Assembly: GCA_030152985.1 (NCBI GenBank)
Contig: JASLIE010000218.1
Span: 1 to 15,829, forward strand
Source of the DNA: Bacillaceae bacterium
GTDB taxonomy: Bacteria > Bacillota > Bacilli > Bacillales > Amphibacillaceae
Direction of reading: 5' to 3'
Length of the DNA stretch: 15,829 nt
Below are positions 1-8,814 of this stretch, piece after piece. Positions within the stretch are counted from its first letter, which is position 1. Every line of letters starts with the position of its first letter. Both the position numbers and the translations under genes were made by a program. The notes under the pieces were generated by a model. That model had not been told where the DNA came from. It saw only the letters and a program-made list of their open reading frames with translations, and did not search any database.

Positions 1-612
1 GGACGTAAAATCGGCATGACACAACTGTTTTTAGACAATGGAGAGTTAATTCCAGTCACAGTTGTACAAGCAGAACCGAACGTCGTATTACAAAAGAAAA
101 CAATTGAAAATGACGGTTATGAAGCAATTCAAATCGGTTATTATGATGAAAGAGACTCACGTGTTAACAAGGCGAGTAAAGGGCATGCTGAAAAAGCAAA
201 CACAAACCCTAAGCGCTACGTTCGTGAGATCCGTACAACAAAGATCGACGAGTATGAAGTGGGTCAAGAAATTACGGTTGAAGCATTTGAGGTAGGCGAG
301 AAAATTGACGTTACAGGAACTTCTAAAGGTAAAGGTTTCGCTGGTTCAATTAAACGCCACAACTATGCAAGAGGACCAATGAGTCACGGGTCACGTTTCC
401 ACAGAACAGGCGGTTCTATGGGGTCAGTTGACGCAAGTCGTGTATTCAAGGGTAAAGAACTACCAGGACACATGGGTGCTGAACAAGTCACAATTCAAAA
501 CCTAGAAGTTGCCAAAGTAGATCTTGAAAACAACCTTATTTTAGTTAAGGGTAATATTCCTGGTGGCAAGAAGTCACTTGTGAAAATACAAACGGCAGTT
601 AAAGGTAACTAA
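1..612 (+). CDS. rplC: 50S ribosomal protein L3 (5' end missing)
   Basis: L3 is an early-assembly 23S rRNA-binding protein near the peptidyl transferase centre. The frame is open from base 1, reading [10 protein letters not shown], so the gene starts upstream of the window. From the usual Bacillus N-terminus (MTKGIL before GRKIG), about six residues are missing, giving a full length near 209 aa, normal for the family. The family-typical core [15 protein letters not shown] followed by [12 protein letters not shown] is present, as is [12 protein letters not shown]. An internal ATG at 16 exists but is the Met of the conserved GRKIGMTQ motif, not the start. The gene sits in its usual place before rplD with a 25-nt gap. 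Identification is secure; only the true start is unseen. Confidence 0.98.
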   Translation, partial: GRKIGMTQLFLDNGELIPVTVVQAEPNVVLQKKTIENDGYEAIQIGYYDERDSRVNKASKGHAEKANTNPKRYVREIRTTKIDEYEVGQEITVEAFEVGEKIDVTGTSKGKGFAGSIKRHNYARGPMSHGSRFHRTGGSMGSVDASRVFKGKELPGHMGAEQVTIQNLEVAKVDLENNLILVKGNIPGGKKSLVKIQTAVKGN

Positions 613-637
613 TTAAAAGACGAAAGGAGGAAATGTC

Positions 638-1264
638 ATGCCTAAAGTAACACTTTTTAAACAAGACGGAACTGAAAATGGTGAGTTTGAATTAAACGCT
701 GATGTATTTGGTATTGAACCAAACAACCATGTCATTCACGAAGTCATCTTAATGCAGAATGCTGCAAAAAGAAAAGCAACACACTCAGTGAAAACAAGAG
801 CTGAGGTACGTGGTGGTGGACGTAAGCCATGGCGTCAAAAGGGAACAGGACGTGCACGTCACGGTTCAAACAGATCACCAATCTGGGTAGGTGGAGGAGT
901 TACATTCGGACCTACAACAGAGCGTAATTATGGTTATAAATTACCTAAGAAAGTTAGACGCTTAGCTTTAAAATCGGCTTTATCTTCAAAAGTAAAACAA
1001 GATAACTTTATTGTTTTAGAAGACTTAGCACTTGATGCACCAAAAACAAAAGACATTGTTGCATTACTTGATGCTTTAAAAGTTGATGAAAAAGCATTAA
1101 TCGTAACATCTGAGACGAATGAAAATGTCATGCGTTCAGCTAATAACTTACCGAAAGTAAATGTTATTACAGCTAAGCATGTAAATGTTTCAGATTTAGT
1201 TGCGCATGACAAAGTTATATTTACTAAAGACGCAGCTGAAATCGTAGGGGAGGTGCTTGCATAA
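638..1264 (+). CDS. rplD: 50S ribosomal protein L4
   Basis: L4 binds 23S rRNA and sends an extended loop into the peptide exit tunnel. The 208-aa product has the expected basic loop around residues 60–80 ([20 protein letters not shown]), then the [10 protein letters not shown] segment. Length matches Bacillus L4 (about 207 aa). The start follows a strong aaaggagg site (623–630) at a 7-nt spacing. The stop overlaps the rplW start by one base (TAATG), implying translational coupling. In E. coli L4 represses the S10 operon; the leader where that would act lies outside this window, and such control is not established for Bacillus. Confidence 0.98.
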   Translation: MPKVTLFKQDGTENGEFELNADVFGIEPNNHVIHEVILMQNAAKRKATHSVKTRAEVRGGGRKPWRQKGTGRARHGSNRSPIWVGGGVTFGPTTERNYGYKLPKKVRRLALKSALSSKVKQDNFIVLEDLALDAPKTKDIVALLDALKVDEKALIVTSETNENVMRSANNLPKVNVITAKHVNVSDLVAHDKVIFTKDAAEIVGEVLA

Positions 1265-1548
1265 TGGAACTACGTGATGTGATTAAGCGCCCAGTGATTA
1301 CTGAGCAGACTGCAGAACTTATGATGGAAAAGAAATATACATTTGAAGTTGATCCAAAAGCAACGAAAACATTAGTTAAAAAAGCGATTGAAGAAACTTT
1401 TGATGTAGAAGTAGTAAAGGTAAACACAATGAATTTAAAAGGTAAGTTTAAGCGTATGGGTCAATACGGAGGCTATCGCCCAAACCGTAAAAAGGCTATT
1501 GTGCAGCTATCCGAGGATAGTAAAGACTTAGACTTCTTTGAAGCATAA
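1264..1548 (+). CDS. rplW: 50S ribosomal protein L23
   Basis: L23 lies at the exit of the nascent-peptide tunnel and is the docking site for trigger factor and the signal recognition particle. The 94-aa protein starts with the typical [16 protein letters not shown] and has the extended-loop region [20 protein letters not shown] near residues 52–71 and the [10 protein letters not shown] motif after it. Length is normal. The ATG shares a base with the rplD stop; a ggggaggtg site lies at about 1247–1255 inside the end of rplD, so translation is probably coupled. Confidence 0.98.
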   Translation: MELRDVIKRPVITEQTAELMMEKKYTFEVDPKATKTLVKKAIEETFDVEVVKVNTMNLKGKFKRMGQYGGYRPNRKKAIVQLSEDSKDLDFFEA

Positions 1549-1575
1549 ATCTTAAAAAGTAGGGAGGTAACTTAA

Positions 1576-2415
1576 ATGTCAATTAGAAAAGTAAAAGGTA
1601 CAACAAACGGAACACGTAATATGTCAAGATCAGACTTTGCTGAGATTACGACAAATAAACGTGAAAAGTCATTAACAAGAGGATTACCAAGACGTGCAGG
1701 ACGTAATAACCAAGGTCGTCAAACAATGAGACACCAAGGTGGAGGACACAAACGTCAATACCGTCTAATCGATTTTCAAAGAAACAAGGATGGCATACCT
1801 GGACGCGTTGCTTCAATCGAGTACGATCCAAACCGTACAGCCAACATTGCATTGATTAACTATAGAGATGGTGAGAAGCGTTATATCTTAGCACCAAAAG
1901 GACTTGAAGTTGATCAAATCATCGAGTCAGGAGAAGACGTCGATATTAAAGTAGGGAATGCTTTACCATTAGGTAAGATTCCAATTGGTACAATCATCCA
2001 TAACGTTGAATTAAAACCAGGACGTGGCGGACAACTTGCTCGTTCAGCAGGTACAGAAGCTCAAATCCTAGGTCGTGAAGAGAAATATACATTAGTACGT
2101 TTAGCATCAGGTGAAGTGAGATACATTTTAACAACTTGCCGTGCAACAATCGGTCAGGTTGGAAATGAAGAACACGAACTAATTCGTATTGGTAAAGCAG
2201 GACGCTCACGTTGGTTAAACAAACGACCACACGTAAGAGGATCAGCGATGAACCCAATCGATCACCCACACGGAGGGGGAGAAGGACGTACACCAATCGG
2301 TCGTCCATCACCAGTATCACCATGGGGTCAGAAAACACTTGGTTACAAAACACGTCATGTTAACAAGGCTTCAAACAAATACATTGCACGTGAACGTAGA
2401 CGTAAGAATAAGTAA
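1576..2415 (+). CDS. rplB: 50S ribosomal protein L2
   Basis: L2 is a core 23S rRNA-binding protein needed for subunit association and peptidyl transferase activity. The 279-aa product is close to the usual 275–277 aa. It shows the conserved [20 protein letters not shown] block (about residues 43–62) and the near-invariant HPHGGGEGR segment with histidines at 230 and 232, the region around the functionally important His of E. coli L2. The C-terminus is very basic (RERRRKNK). The start follows agggaggt (1561–1568). Some substitutions near the N-terminus ([10 protein letters not shown]) differ from the B. subtilis sequence I remember but keep the fold positions. Confidence 0.98.
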   Translation: MSIRKVKGTTNGTRNMSRSDFAEITTNKREKSLTRGLPRRAGRNNQGRQTMRHQGGGHKRQYRLIDFQRNKDGIPGRVASIEYDPNRTANIALINYRDGEKRYILAPKGLEVDQIIESGEDVDIKVGNALPLGKIPIGTIIHNVELKPGRGGQLARSAGTEAQILGREEKYTLVRLASGEVRYILTTCRATIGQVGNEEHELIRIGKAGRSRWLNKRPHVRGSAMNPIDHPHGGGEGRTPIGRPSPVSPWGQKTLGYKTRHVNKASNKYIARERRRKNK

Positions 2416-2451
2416 GTCTAAAAAACGAGTAAGACGAAGGGAGGTTTATCC

Positions 2452-2730
2452 ATGGGTCGTAGTCTTAAAAAGGGACCTTTCGCTGATGAACATCTAATGA
2501 AGAAAATTGATGAACTAAACGAGACGGATAAAAAGAAAGTTGTTAAAACTTGGTCACGTCGTTCAACAATATTCCCTGATTTTATCGGTCACACAATTGC
2601 GGTTCACGATGGTAGAAAACATGTACCAGTTTATATAACTGAAGACATGGTTGGACATAAGTTAGGTGAGTTTGCACCTACACGTACATTCAGAGCACAC
2701 TCTGGAATTGAGAAGAAAACGGAACAATAA
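2452..2730 (+). CDS. rpsS: 30S ribosomal protein S19
   Basis: S19 forms a complex with S13 in the head of the 30S subunit and contacts 16S rRNA and A-site tRNA. The 92-aa product is full length and begins [19 protein letters not shown], the family signature; the [21 protein letters not shown] block (from about residue 34) and the C-terminal [15 protein letters not shown] are also typical. A gggagg site at 2439–2444 precedes the ATG by 7 nt. The gap from rplB is 36 nt. Confidence 0.98.
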   Translation: MGRSLKKGPFADEHLMKKIDELNETDKKKVVKTWSRRSTIFPDFIGHTIAVHDGRKHVPVYITEDMVGHKLGEFAPTRTFRAHSGIEKKTEQ

Positions 2731-2749
2731 TGAGAGGAGGCACTCAATC

Positions 2750-3100
2750 ATGGAACAAGTACAAGCAAAAGCAGTTGCAAAATCTGTTCGTATTGCTCCT
2801 CGTAAAGTGCGCCTAGTTGTGGATTTAATTCGCGGTAAAGAGGTAGGGGAAGCTATTTCTATATTACGTCATACACAGCGCGGGGCGTCACCGGTTGTCG
2901 AAAAAGTACTTCATTCAGCAATCGCAAACGCAGAGCATAATTATGAGCTAGAACCAGAAAACTTAGTTGTATCAGAAGTTTTCGTTGACGAAGGCGCTAC
3001 ATTAAAAAGATTTCGTCCGAGAGCACAAGGTAGAGCAAGTAGTATAAATAAACGTACGAGTCACATTACAGTAATCGTGACAGAAAAGAAGGAGGGGTAG
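2750..3100 (+). CDS. rplV: 50S ribosomal protein L22
   Basis: L22 binds 23S rRNA and its beta-hairpin lines the exit tunnel, where macrolide-resistance changes occur. I place the start at ATG 2750 ([19 protein letters not shown]), giving 116 aa, because agaggagg lies just upstream at 2733–2740 and the N-terminus matches the family. The in-frame ATG at 2666 would add 28 unrelated residues overlapping rpsS and is rejected. The hairpin region with [20 protein letters not shown] (about residues 86–105) is present. rpsC follows after 3 nt. Confidence 0.97.
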   Translation: MEQVQAKAVAKSVRIAPRKVRLVVDLIRGKEVGEAISILRHTQRGASPVVEKVLHSAIANAEHNYELEPENLVVSEVFVDEGATLKRFRPRAQGRASSINKRTSHITVIVTEKKEG

Positions 3101-3103
3101 TCA

Positions 3104-3745
3104 GTGGGTCAAAAGATAAACCCGATTGGTCTTAGAGTTGGTATCATTAAAGACTGGGAGTCAAAATGGTATGCAGACAAAGACTATGCAGATCTATTAC
3201 ATGAAGACATTAAGATTAGAGAGTATTTAGAGAAGCGTTTAGAAACAGCGGCTCTTTCATCAATTGAAATTGAGCGTGCAGCTAAGCGTGTAAACATTAC
3301 AATTCACACTGGTAAGCCTGGAATGGTTATTGGTAAAGGTGGATCAGAAGTTGAAAGTTTACGTAAAGAGTTAAACAAATTAACTGGTAAACGAATCCAC
3401 ATTAATATTGTAGAAATTAAGAAAACTGATTTAGACGCAAGACTTGTTGCAGAAAACATTGCACGTCAATTAGAAGGACGTATTTCATTCCGTCGTGCAC
3501 AAAAGCAAGCTATCCAACGTACAATGCGTGCAGGAGCGCTCGGTGTTAAAACACAAGTTTCAGGTCGTCTAGGTGGAGCAGACATTGCTCGTGCAGAACA
3601 TTATAGCGAAGGGACAGTACCACTACACACGCTACGTGCAGACATTGATTATGCACACGCAGAAGCTGATACTACATATGGTAAGCTTGGCGTTAAAGTG
3701 TGGATTTACCGTGGAGAAGTCCTTCCAGAAAAACCAAAAAAATAA
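3104..3745 (+). CDS. rpsC: 30S ribosomal protein S3
   Basis: S3 forms the mRNA entry site and contributes to helicase activity of the 30S subunit. The 213-aa product starts [13 protein letters not shown] and carries a KH domain with the [11 protein letters not shown] loop near residues 76–86. The C-terminal domain has the [17 protein letters not shown] motif and ends PEKPKK. B. subtilis S3 is about 218 aa, so the tail is slightly short. The start is GTG at 3104, with aaggagggg overlapping the end of rplV (3089–3097). The 3-nt gap to rplV suggests coupled translation. Confidence 0.97.
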   Translation: MGQKINPIGLRVGIIKDWESKWYADKDYADLLHEDIKIREYLEKRLETAALSSIEIERAAKRVNITIHTGKPGMVIGKGGSEVESLRKELNKLTGKRIHINIVEIKKTDLDARLVAENIARQLEGRISFRRAQKQAIQRTMRAGALGVKTQVSGRLGGADIARAEHYSEGTVPLHTLRADIDYAHAEADTTYGKLGVKVWIYRGEVLPEKPKK

Positions 3746-3763
3746 GGAAGGGGGATGCGCATT

Positions 3764-4198
3764 ATGTTAATGCCTAAACGTGTTAAGTATCGTAGACAAC
3801 ACCGTGGCCGTATGAGAGGTAAGGCTAAAGGTGGAACAGAAGTATCATTTGGAGATTACGGATTAATTGCATTAGAACCAGCTTGGATTACGAGCCGCCA
3901 AATTGAAGCATCTCGTATTGCAATGACTCGTTTTATGAAACGTGGAGGTCGTGTTTGGATTAAGATTTTCCCAGACAAACCATACACAGCTAAGCCCCTA
4001 GAAGTCCGAATGGGTTCAGGTAAAGGAGCTCTTGAAGGCTGGGTAGCTGTCGTTAAACCAGGTAAGGTACTATTTGAAGTAGCAGGTGTTGAGGAAGATG
4101 TTGCTCGTGAAGCACTAAGACTTGCATCACACAAGCTACCAATTAAGACTAAGTTTGTTAAACGTGAAGAATTGGGTGGTGAAATCAATGAAGGCTAA
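3764..4198 (+). CDS. rplP: 50S ribosomal protein L16
   Basis: L16 binds 23S rRNA near the A site and helps position tRNA. I choose ATG 3764, giving [19 protein letters not shown] and 144 aa, the same length as in Bacillus. The site aaggaaggggg (3744–3754) is about 9 nt upstream of this ATG but directly touches the in-frame ATG at 3755, which is therefore too close to use. The conserved [12 protein letters not shown] and [12 protein letters not shown] segments are present. The last 11 bases overlap rpmC in another frame, an arrangement usual for this gene pair. Confidence 0.97.
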   Translation: MLMPKRVKYRRQHRGRMRGKAKGGTEVSFGDYGLIALEPAWITSRQIEASRIAMTRFMKRGGRVWIKIFPDKPYTAKPLEVRMGSGKGALEGWVAVVKPGKVLFEVAGVEEDVAREALRLASHKLPIKTKFVKREELGGEINEG

Positions 4199-4388
4199 AG
4201 AAATTAGAGAATTAACCACTGCCGAAATTGAACAAAACGTCAAAACGATGAAAGAAGAGTTATTTAACTTAAGATTCCAACTAGCGACAGGTCAACTAGA
4301 AAACACAGCTAGAATTAAAGATGTTAAGACGACAATAGCTCGTTTAAAAACAGTAGAACAAGAACGTGCACTAGAAATAAACAATTAA
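4188..4388 (+). CDS. rpmC: 50S ribosomal protein L29
   Basis: L29 is a small two-helix protein at the tunnel exit next to L23. The true start is ATG 4188 ([16 protein letters not shown]), giving 66 aa, normal for the family; a more upstream in-frame ATG at 4122 lies well inside rplP and gives a non-homologous extension. The [20 protein letters not shown] motif (about residues 26–45) is diagnostic. It overlaps rplP by 11 nt and has only a weak, interrupted ribosome site (gggtggtg at about 4174–4181), so translation probably depends on ribosomes finishing rplP. Confidence 0.97.
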   Translation: MKAKEIRELTTAEIEQNVKTMKEELFNLRFQLATGQLENTARIKDVKTTIARLKTVEQERALEINN

Positions 4389-4412
4389 AGCGAGAGGAGG
4401 TTAGTCTCTAAT

Positions 4413-4676
4413 ATGAGTGAACGTAATAACAGAAAAGTTTACACAGGCCGTGTTGTATCAGACAAAATGGACAAGTCGATCACAGTAGTAGTAGAAACAA
4501 TGAAGGTTCATAAGTTATATGGTAAACGTATGAAGCATTCTAAGAAAATGATCGCACATGATGAGAATAACCAAGCAAAAACAGGAGATATCGTACGTAT
4601 TCAAGAAACACGTAAGTTATCTAAATCGAAGCATTTTCGCCTAGTCGAAGTTGTAGAAGAAGCAATTATTATCTAA
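4413..4676 (+). CDS. rpsQ: 30S ribosomal protein S17
   Basis: S17 is an OB-fold primary 16S rRNA-binding protein in the 30S body. The 87-aa product contains the signature [20 protein letters not shown] at residues 7–26 and the [20 protein letters not shown] block near the end. Length matches Bacillus S17. A gagaggagg site (4392–4400) lies 12 nt before the ATG. Confidence 0.98.
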   Translation: MSERNNRKVYTGRVVSDKMDKSITVVVETMKVHKLYGKRMKHSKKMIAHDENNQAKTGDIVRIQETRKLSKSKHFRLVEVVEEAIII

Positions 4677-4715
4677 TTTAAGTAAAGTTTCGGATGTGAA
4701 GGAGGTTGAGTTAAT

Positions 4716-5084
4716 ATGATTCAACAAGAGACTCGTTTAAAAGTAGCTGATAACTCAGGTGCAAGAGAAGTTAAAGCGATTAAAATTCTTGGCGGTTCAG
4801 GTAAGATGAGCGCAGATATTGGTGATGAGATTGTATGTTCTGTACAACACGCAACACCAGGTGGCGTTGTCAAGAAAGGCGAAGTAGTTAGAGCAGTTGT
4901 CGTACGTACGAAGACAGGCGCACGACGCAAGGACGGTTCATACATCACATTTGATGAGAATGCAGCTGTATTAATCCGTGAAGATAAAAGTCCAAGAGGA
5001 ACACGTATTTTTGGACCAGTTGCACGAGAGTTACGTGATGCTAAATTCATGAAAATCGTATCTCTAGCTCCAGAAGTACTGTAA
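4716..5084 (+). CDS. rplN: 50S ribosomal protein L14
   Basis: L14 sits at the subunit interface and forms bridges to 16S rRNA; the silencing factor RsfS docks on it in other bacteria. The protein is 122 aa, exactly the usual length, and begins [37 protein letters not shown] and the C-terminal [14 protein letters not shown] are the expected motifs. An aaggagg site (4699–4705) precedes the ATG. The gap after it (56 nt) is one of the larger ones in this part of the cluster, but I see no terminator or convincing promoter in it. Confidence 0.98.
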   Translation: MIQQETRLKVADNSGAREVKAIKILGGSGKMSADIGDEIVCSVQHATPGGVVKKGEVVRAVVVRTKTGARRKDGSYITFDENAAVLIREDKSPRGTRIFGPVARELRDAKFMKIVSLAPEVL

Positions 5085-5140
5085 TTATAATTATGTAGTT
5101 ACGAATTGAAATGAAAAGCATTACGGGAGGTGCGTTATAA

Positions 5141-5452
5141 ATGCATGTGAAAAAAGGAGATAAAGTTACAGTAATCTCTGGTAAAGATCGTGGTAAGCAA
5201 GGAACAATTTTAGAGGCTTATCCGAAAACTGACAGAGTTCTCGTTGAAGGTGTAAATATGGTGAAGAAACATGCGAAACCTTCACAAGACAATCCACAAG
5301 GCGGTATCTTAAATCAAGAAGCAGCAATTCACGTTTCAAACGTTATGCCACTTGACCCAAAAACAGGGGAACCGACTCGTGTAGGTTATAAAGAAGTAGA
5401 TGGAAAAAAAGTCCGGATCGCTAAAAAATCTGGAGAACCTTTAGATAAATAA
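5141..5452 (+). CDS. rplX: 50S ribosomal protein L24
   Basis: L24 is an assembly-initiator protein that binds the 5' end of 23S rRNA. The 103-aa product has an N-terminal KOW motif ([20 protein letters not shown], residues 4–23), followed by [13 protein letters not shown] and a C-terminal [12 protein letters not shown]. Length is normal. A gggagg site at 5125–5130 precedes the ATG by 10 nt. The gap to rplE is only 21 nt, so there is no room for the long S8-binding repressor structure that E. coli carries at this junction. Confidence 0.98.
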   Translation: MHVKKGDKVTVISGKDRGKQGTILEAYPKTDRVLVEGVNMVKKHAKPSQDNPQGGILNQEAAIHVSNVMPLDPKTGEPTRVGYKEVDGKKVRIAKKSGEPLDK

Positions 5453-5473
5453 AGCGGAAGGAGGAACCCTTAG

Positions 5474-6013
5474 ATGAACGCATTAAAAGAGAAGTTTAAT
5501 AACGAAGTTTCACCATCAATGATGGAGAAATTTGAATATAAATCAGTAATGGAAGTACCGAAAGTTGAGAAAATCATTATCAATATGGGTATTGGTGATG
5601 CAGTTCAAAACTCAAAAGTACTTGATAAAGCAGTCGAAGAACTTGCACTTATTTCAGGTCAAAAACCAGTTGTCACACGTGCTAAAAAATCAATCGCTGG
5701 ATTCCGTTTAAGAGATGGGATGCCAATTGGAACGAAAGTAACATTACGCGGTGAGCGTATGTATGAGTTTTTACAAAAACTTATTCATGTTGCACTTCCA
5801 CGTGTACGTGACTTTAGAGGTATTTCAAATAAAGCATTTGATGGTCGTGGAAACTACACATTAGGTGTGAAAGAGCAACTTATTTTCCCTGAAATCAACT
5901 ATGATGATGTAAGCAAAATTAGAGGTATGGATATTTCAATCGTAACGACAGCTAATACAGATGAAGAAGCTCGCGAACTTTTATCTCAATTAGGTATGCC
6001 GTTTCAAAAATAA
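5474..6013 (+). CDS. rplE: 50S ribosomal protein L5
   Basis: L5 binds 5S rRNA and contacts the P-site tRNA and S13 in the central protuberance. The 179-aa product shows [19 protein letters not shown] near residues 34–52, [19 protein letters not shown] (about 63–81), and the late motif [20 protein letters not shown]. Length equals that of Bacillus L5. A ggaaggagg site (5455–5463) stands about 10 nt before the ATG. Confidence 0.98.
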   Translation: MNALKEKFNNEVSPSMMEKFEYKSVMEVPKVEKIIINMGIGDAVQNSKVLDKAVEELALISGQKPVVTRAKKSIAGFRLRDGMPIGTKVTLRGERMYEFLQKLIHVALPRVRDFRGISNKAFDGRGNYTLGVKEQLIFPEINYDDVSKIRGMDISIVTTANTDEEARELLSQLGMPFQK

Positions 6014-6044
6014 GCGTTACCGCGCATAACAAGGAGGAAAATTT

Positions 6045-6230
6045 GTGGCTAAAAAGTCTATGATTGCAAAGCAACAACGCCCACAAAAATTCAAAGTACG
6101 TGAATATACACGTTGTGAACGTTGTGGTCGTCCACATTCAGTAATTCGTAAGTTTAGATTATGCCGAATTTGTTTTAGAGAACTTGCCCATAAGGGTCAA
6201 ATTCCAGGAGTAAGAAAAGCTAGTTGGTAA
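6045..6230 (+). CDS. rpsZ: 30S ribosomal protein S14, zinc-binding type Z
   Basis: S14 organizes the head of the 30S subunit. This 61-aa protein is the short zinc form: the zinc ligands are Cys24, Cys27, Cys40 and Cys43 (CERC and CRIC). In Bacillus this constitutive form is encoded inside the ribosomal cluster (rpsN, also written rpsZ), while a cysteine-free copy elsewhere is used under zinc starvation; whether that second copy exists here is not visible. The start is GTG 6045 ([11 protein letters not shown]), after aaggagg at 6031–6037. Confidence 0.97.
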   Translation: MAKKSMIAKQQRPQKFKVREYTRCERCGRPHSVIRKFRLCRICFRELAHKGQIPGVRKASW

Positions 6231-6260
6231 AACCCGAATATGGGAAGGAGGTAATGAATA

Positions 6261-6659
6261 ATGGTAATGACAGATCCTATTGCAGATATGCTTACACGCG
6301 TAAGAAACGCAAACACTGTACGTCATGAGAAGCTTGATATTCCAGCTTCGAAAGTTAAGACAGAAATCGCTGACATTCTAAAGCGTGAAGGATATGTACG
6401 CAATTACGAAGTGATTGAAGATAATAAACAAGGGATTCTAAGAATCTTTATGAAATATGGTAATAACGACGAGAGAGTTATTACAGGACTTAAGCGTATT
6501 AGTAAACCAGGTTTACGTGTATATGCTAAAGCTGATGAGGTGCCACGTGTTCTTAACGGACTAGGTACAGCAATCGTATCAACATCAAAAGGTGTATTAT
6601 CAGATAAAGAAGCACGCCAGCAAGCTGTTGGTGGAGAAGTATTAGCTTACATTTGGTAA
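6261..6659 (+). CDS. rpsH: 30S ribosomal protein S8
   Basis: S8 is a primary 16S rRNA-binding protein of the central domain. The 132-aa product starts [18 protein letters not shown] and ends with the signature [20 protein letters not shown] then VLAYIW. Length matches Bacillus. A second in-frame ATG occurs at 6267 (MTDPIAD), but the upstream ATG fits the family better and is well spaced from aaggagg (6245–6251). Confidence 0.98.
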   Translation: MVMTDPIADMLTRVRNANTVRHEKLDIPASKVKTEIADILKREGYVRNYEVIEDNKQGILRIFMKYGNNDERVITGLKRISKPGLRVYAKADEVPRVLNGLGTAIVSTSKGVLSDKEARQQAVGGEVLAYIW

Positions 6660-6688
6660 GAAGATCAAGAATTGAGGAGGTGCAGTAA

Positions 6689-7225
6689 ATGTCACGTATT
6701 GGATTAAAAACAATTGAAATTCCTGAAGGCGTAGAAATCAAAGTTGACGGTGGTAAAGTCACTGTTAAAGGACCTAAAGGACAATTAGAAAGAGAAATCA
6801 ACCCAGAAATGAAAGTTGAAATCTCTGGTAATGAAATTAACATCGCTCGTCCTAACGACCAAAAAGAGTTTCGCTCACTACACGGTACAACACGTAGCTT
6901 GATCGACAACATGATTGTGGGAGTTACAAAAGGATTTGAAAAAGAGTTAGAAATTATCGGGGTTGGATACAGAGCAACATTACAAGGTAAAAAACTTGTA
7001 ATTGGTGCAGGTTATTCACATCCAGTTGAAATCGAAGCAGAAGAAAACATGGAATTTGAAGTACCTAAAAACACACAAGTTATTGTTAAAGGTATTGACA
7101 AAGAGCGTGTAGGTGCAGTTGCTGCAAATATTCGTGCTGTACGTTCACCAGAGCCTTATAAGGGTAAAGGAATCCGTTACAAAGACGAATATGTGCGTCG
7201 TAAAGAAGGTAAAACAGCTAAGTAA
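6689..7225 (+). CDS. rplF: 50S ribosomal protein L6
   Basis: L6 binds 23S rRNA near the factor-binding site. The 178-aa product is two repeated alpha/beta domains, with [13 protein letters not shown] in the first half, [20 protein letters not shown] near residues 91–110 and the C-terminal motif [15 protein letters not shown]. Length is normal (about 178–179). A gaggagg site (6674–6680) precedes the ATG at an 8-nt spacing. Confidence 0.98.
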   Translation: MSRIGLKTIEIPEGVEIKVDGGKVTVKGPKGQLEREINPEMKVEISGNEINIARPNDQKEFRSLHGTTRSLIDNMIVGVTKGFEKELEIIGVGYRATLQGKKLVIGAGYSHPVEIEAEENMEFEVPKNTQVIVKGIDKERVGAVAANIRAVRSPEPYKGKGIRYKDEYVRRKEGKTAK

Positions 7226-7259
7226 AGCTAGCTAACAGGTTGAAAGGAGTGGGATTTAC

Positions 7260-7622
7260 ATGATCACGAAACCGAGTAAAAACTATGTACGTAAAAGAAT
7301 TCATGCACGTGTACGTAAGAAAGTTCAAGGAACAGCATCACGTCCACGTTTAAACGTATATCGTTCAAATAAAAACATTTATGCTCAACTGATTGATGAT
7401 CAAGCAGGCGTAACAATTGCAAGTGCATCATCACAGGACAAGGCATTTGATTTAGATTCAACAAGTAATATCGAAGCTGCAGCTAAAGTTGGCGAGATGA
7501 TCGCAGAACGTGGTAAAGAAAAAGGTGTTGAAGCAGTTGTATTTGACCGCGGAGGATATTTATATCACGGACGCGTTAAAGCAGTTGCAGATAGCGCTCG
7601 CGAAGCAGGACTTAAATTTTAA
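7260..7622 (+). CDS. rplR: 50S ribosomal protein L18
   Basis: L18 carries 5S rRNA into the central protuberance together with L5. The 120-aa product has a basic N-terminal tail ([15 protein letters not shown]), then [20 protein letters not shown] (about residues 29–48) and the C-terminal [20 protein letters not shown]. Length matches Bacillus L18. The ATG follows gaaaggagt (7241–7249). Confidence 0.98.
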   Translation: MITKPSKNYVRKRIHARVRKKVQGTASRPRLNVYRSNKNIYAQLIDDQAGVTIASASSQDKAFDLDSTSNIEAAAKVGEMIAERGKEKGVEAVVFDRGGYLYHGRVKAVADSAREAGLKF

Positions 7623-7646
7623 TTTAAAGAAGGAGGGAACCATTAC

Positions 7647-8144
7647 GTGAGTATCGATCCAAGCAAGTTAGAATTAGAAGAACGTGTTGTTACAATCAAT
7701 CGTGTTGCAAAAGTTGTTAAAGGTGGACGTCGTTTCCGCTTTGCTGCGATTGTCGTCGTTGGAGATAAAAACGGACATGTAGGTTTTGGAAGTGGTAAAG
7801 CACTTGAAGTGCCTGAAGCAATTAAGAAGGCAATTGAAGATGCACAGAAAAACCTTATTAAAGTACCAATTGTTGGAACTACAATTCCACATGAAATTAA
7901 CGGAATCTTTGGTTCAGGAAACATTTTAATGAAACCTGCAGCTGAAGGTACGGGAGTTATTTCAGGTGGACCGGTTCGTGCGGTCTTAGAATTAGCAGGT
8001 GTTGGTGATATTTTAACAAAATCACTCGGTTCAAATAACCCTGTCAATATGATCCGTGCTACATTAACAGGTTTACAAAATCTAAAAACAGCAGAAGACG
8101 TAGCTAAGTTACGTGGGAAGTCTGTAGAAGAACTATTAGGATAA
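7647..8144 (+). CDS. rpsE: 30S ribosomal protein S5
   Basis: S5 is involved in decoding fidelity and mRNA unwinding at the entry channel. The 165-aa product has an N-terminal double-stranded RNA-binding-like domain ([20 protein letters not shown], residues 12–31, the loop where spectinomycin-resistance changes map in other bacteria) and the C-terminal domain with [14 protein letters not shown] and [18 protein letters not shown]. Length equals Bacillus S5 within a residue. The start is GTG 7647 after aaggaggg (7629–7636). A 171-codon open frame on the opposite strand covers the same bases and is a shadow. Confidence 0.97.
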   Translation: MSIDPSKLELEERVVTINRVAKVVKGGRRFRFAAIVVVGDKNGHVGFGSGKALEVPEAIKKAIEDAQKNLIKVPIVGTTIPHEINGIFGSGNILMKPAAEGTGVISGGPVRAVLELAGVGDILTKSLGSNNPVNMIRATLTGLQNLKTAEDVAKLRGKSVEELLG

Positions 8145-8157
8145 AGGGGGAAATACA

Positions 8158-8340
8158 ATGTCTAACAAATTAGAAATTACCCTCAGCCGAAGCACTATCG
8201 GACGTAATCAAAAGCAAGTTGATACGGTTAAGACTTTAGGACTTAAGAAAGTGAATAGTTCTATCGTTGTTGAAGATACACCGGTTATTCGCGGTATGAT
8301 TAATCAAGTATCTCACTTAGTTACTGTTAAAGAGGCTTAA
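8158..8340 (+). CDS. rpmD: 50S ribosomal protein L30
   Basis: L30 is a small 23S rRNA-binding protein. The 60-aa product contains [20 protein letters not shown] and [20 protein letters not shown], covering most of the family signature, then [14 protein letters not shown]. Length is normal (59–60 aa). The ribosome site is aaaggggg (8144–8151). The gene lies between rpsE (13-nt gap) and rplO (33-nt gap), as expected. Confidence 0.97.
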   Translation: MSNKLEITLSRSTIGRNQKQVDTVKTLGLKKVNSSIVVEDTPVIRGMINQVSHLVTVKEA

Positions 8341-8373
8341 TGTTATTAAAAGATATAAAGGAGGTGCTCGCAA

Positions 8374-8814
8374 ATGAAACTACATGAATACAAATCAGTT
8401 GAGGGATCACGTCACAGACGTAAACGCGTAGGTCGTGGGATGTCATCACGTTTTGGTAAGACTTCAGGTAAAGGGCATAAAGGTCAAAACGCTCGTACAG
8501 GTGGAGGCGTTCGTCCAGGTTTTGAAGGGGGACAAACACCATTATTCCAACGTTTACCTAAGCGCGGATTCACTAACGTTAATCGTAAAGAGTACGCGAT
8601 TGTTAACTTAGAAACATTGAATCAATTTGAAGATGGTACGGAGATTACGCCAGAACAACTTGTTGAAGCTGGAGTTGTGAGCAAGTTAAAATCAGGATTA
8701 AAAGTTTTAGGAAAGGGTTCACTTGATAAGAAATTAACTGTCAAAGCGAATCATTTTTCAGCCACAGCTAAAGAAGCGATCGAAGCAGCTGGCGGCAAAA
8801 CAGAGGTGATCTAA
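8374..8814 (+). CDS. rplO: 50S ribosomal protein L15
   Basis: L15 is a late-assembling 23S rRNA-binding protein with a long basic N-terminal extension. The 146-aa product has [20 protein letters not shown] (residues 17–36), [20 protein letters not shown] and KRGF, all family features, and ends in the usual L15/L18e-like C-terminal domain ([20 protein letters not shown]). Length matches Bacillus. An aaaggaggtg site (8357–8366) precedes the ATG. The stop overlaps the secY start by one base. Confidence 0.98.
   Translation: MKLHEYKSVEGSRHRRKRVGRGMSSRFGKTSGKGHKGQNARTGGGVRPGFEGGQTPLFQRLPKRGFTNVNRKEYAIVNLETLNQFEDGTEITPEQLVEAGVVSKLKSGLKVLGKGSLDKKLTVKANHFSATAKEAIEAAGGKTEVI

Noticed and set aside
3856..4188. 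110-codon minus-strand open frame opposite rplP, and similar frames opposite rplN (4721–5050), infA and rplB
   Set aside because: All are antisense to certain ribosomal genes and encode low-complexity Ser/Thr-rich or Leu/Val-rich sequences with no family signature.
5085..5140. TATAAT at 5086–5091 and the palindrome TAATTATAATTA (5082–5093) in the rplN–rplX gap as an internal spc promoter
   Set aside because: No -35-like hexamer at 16–18 nt upstream, and A/T-only palindromes are expected by chance in this composition.
5453..5473. S8 repressor-binding structure at rplX–rplE as in E. coli
   Set aside because: The gap is only 21 nt and filled mostly by the ribosome site; no extended helix can be drawn.
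7643..8158. 171-codon open frame on the minus strand opposite rpsE
   Set aside because: It lies wholly over rpsE, has no recognizable family features and no fitting ribosome site; a shadow caused by codon bias in the real gene.
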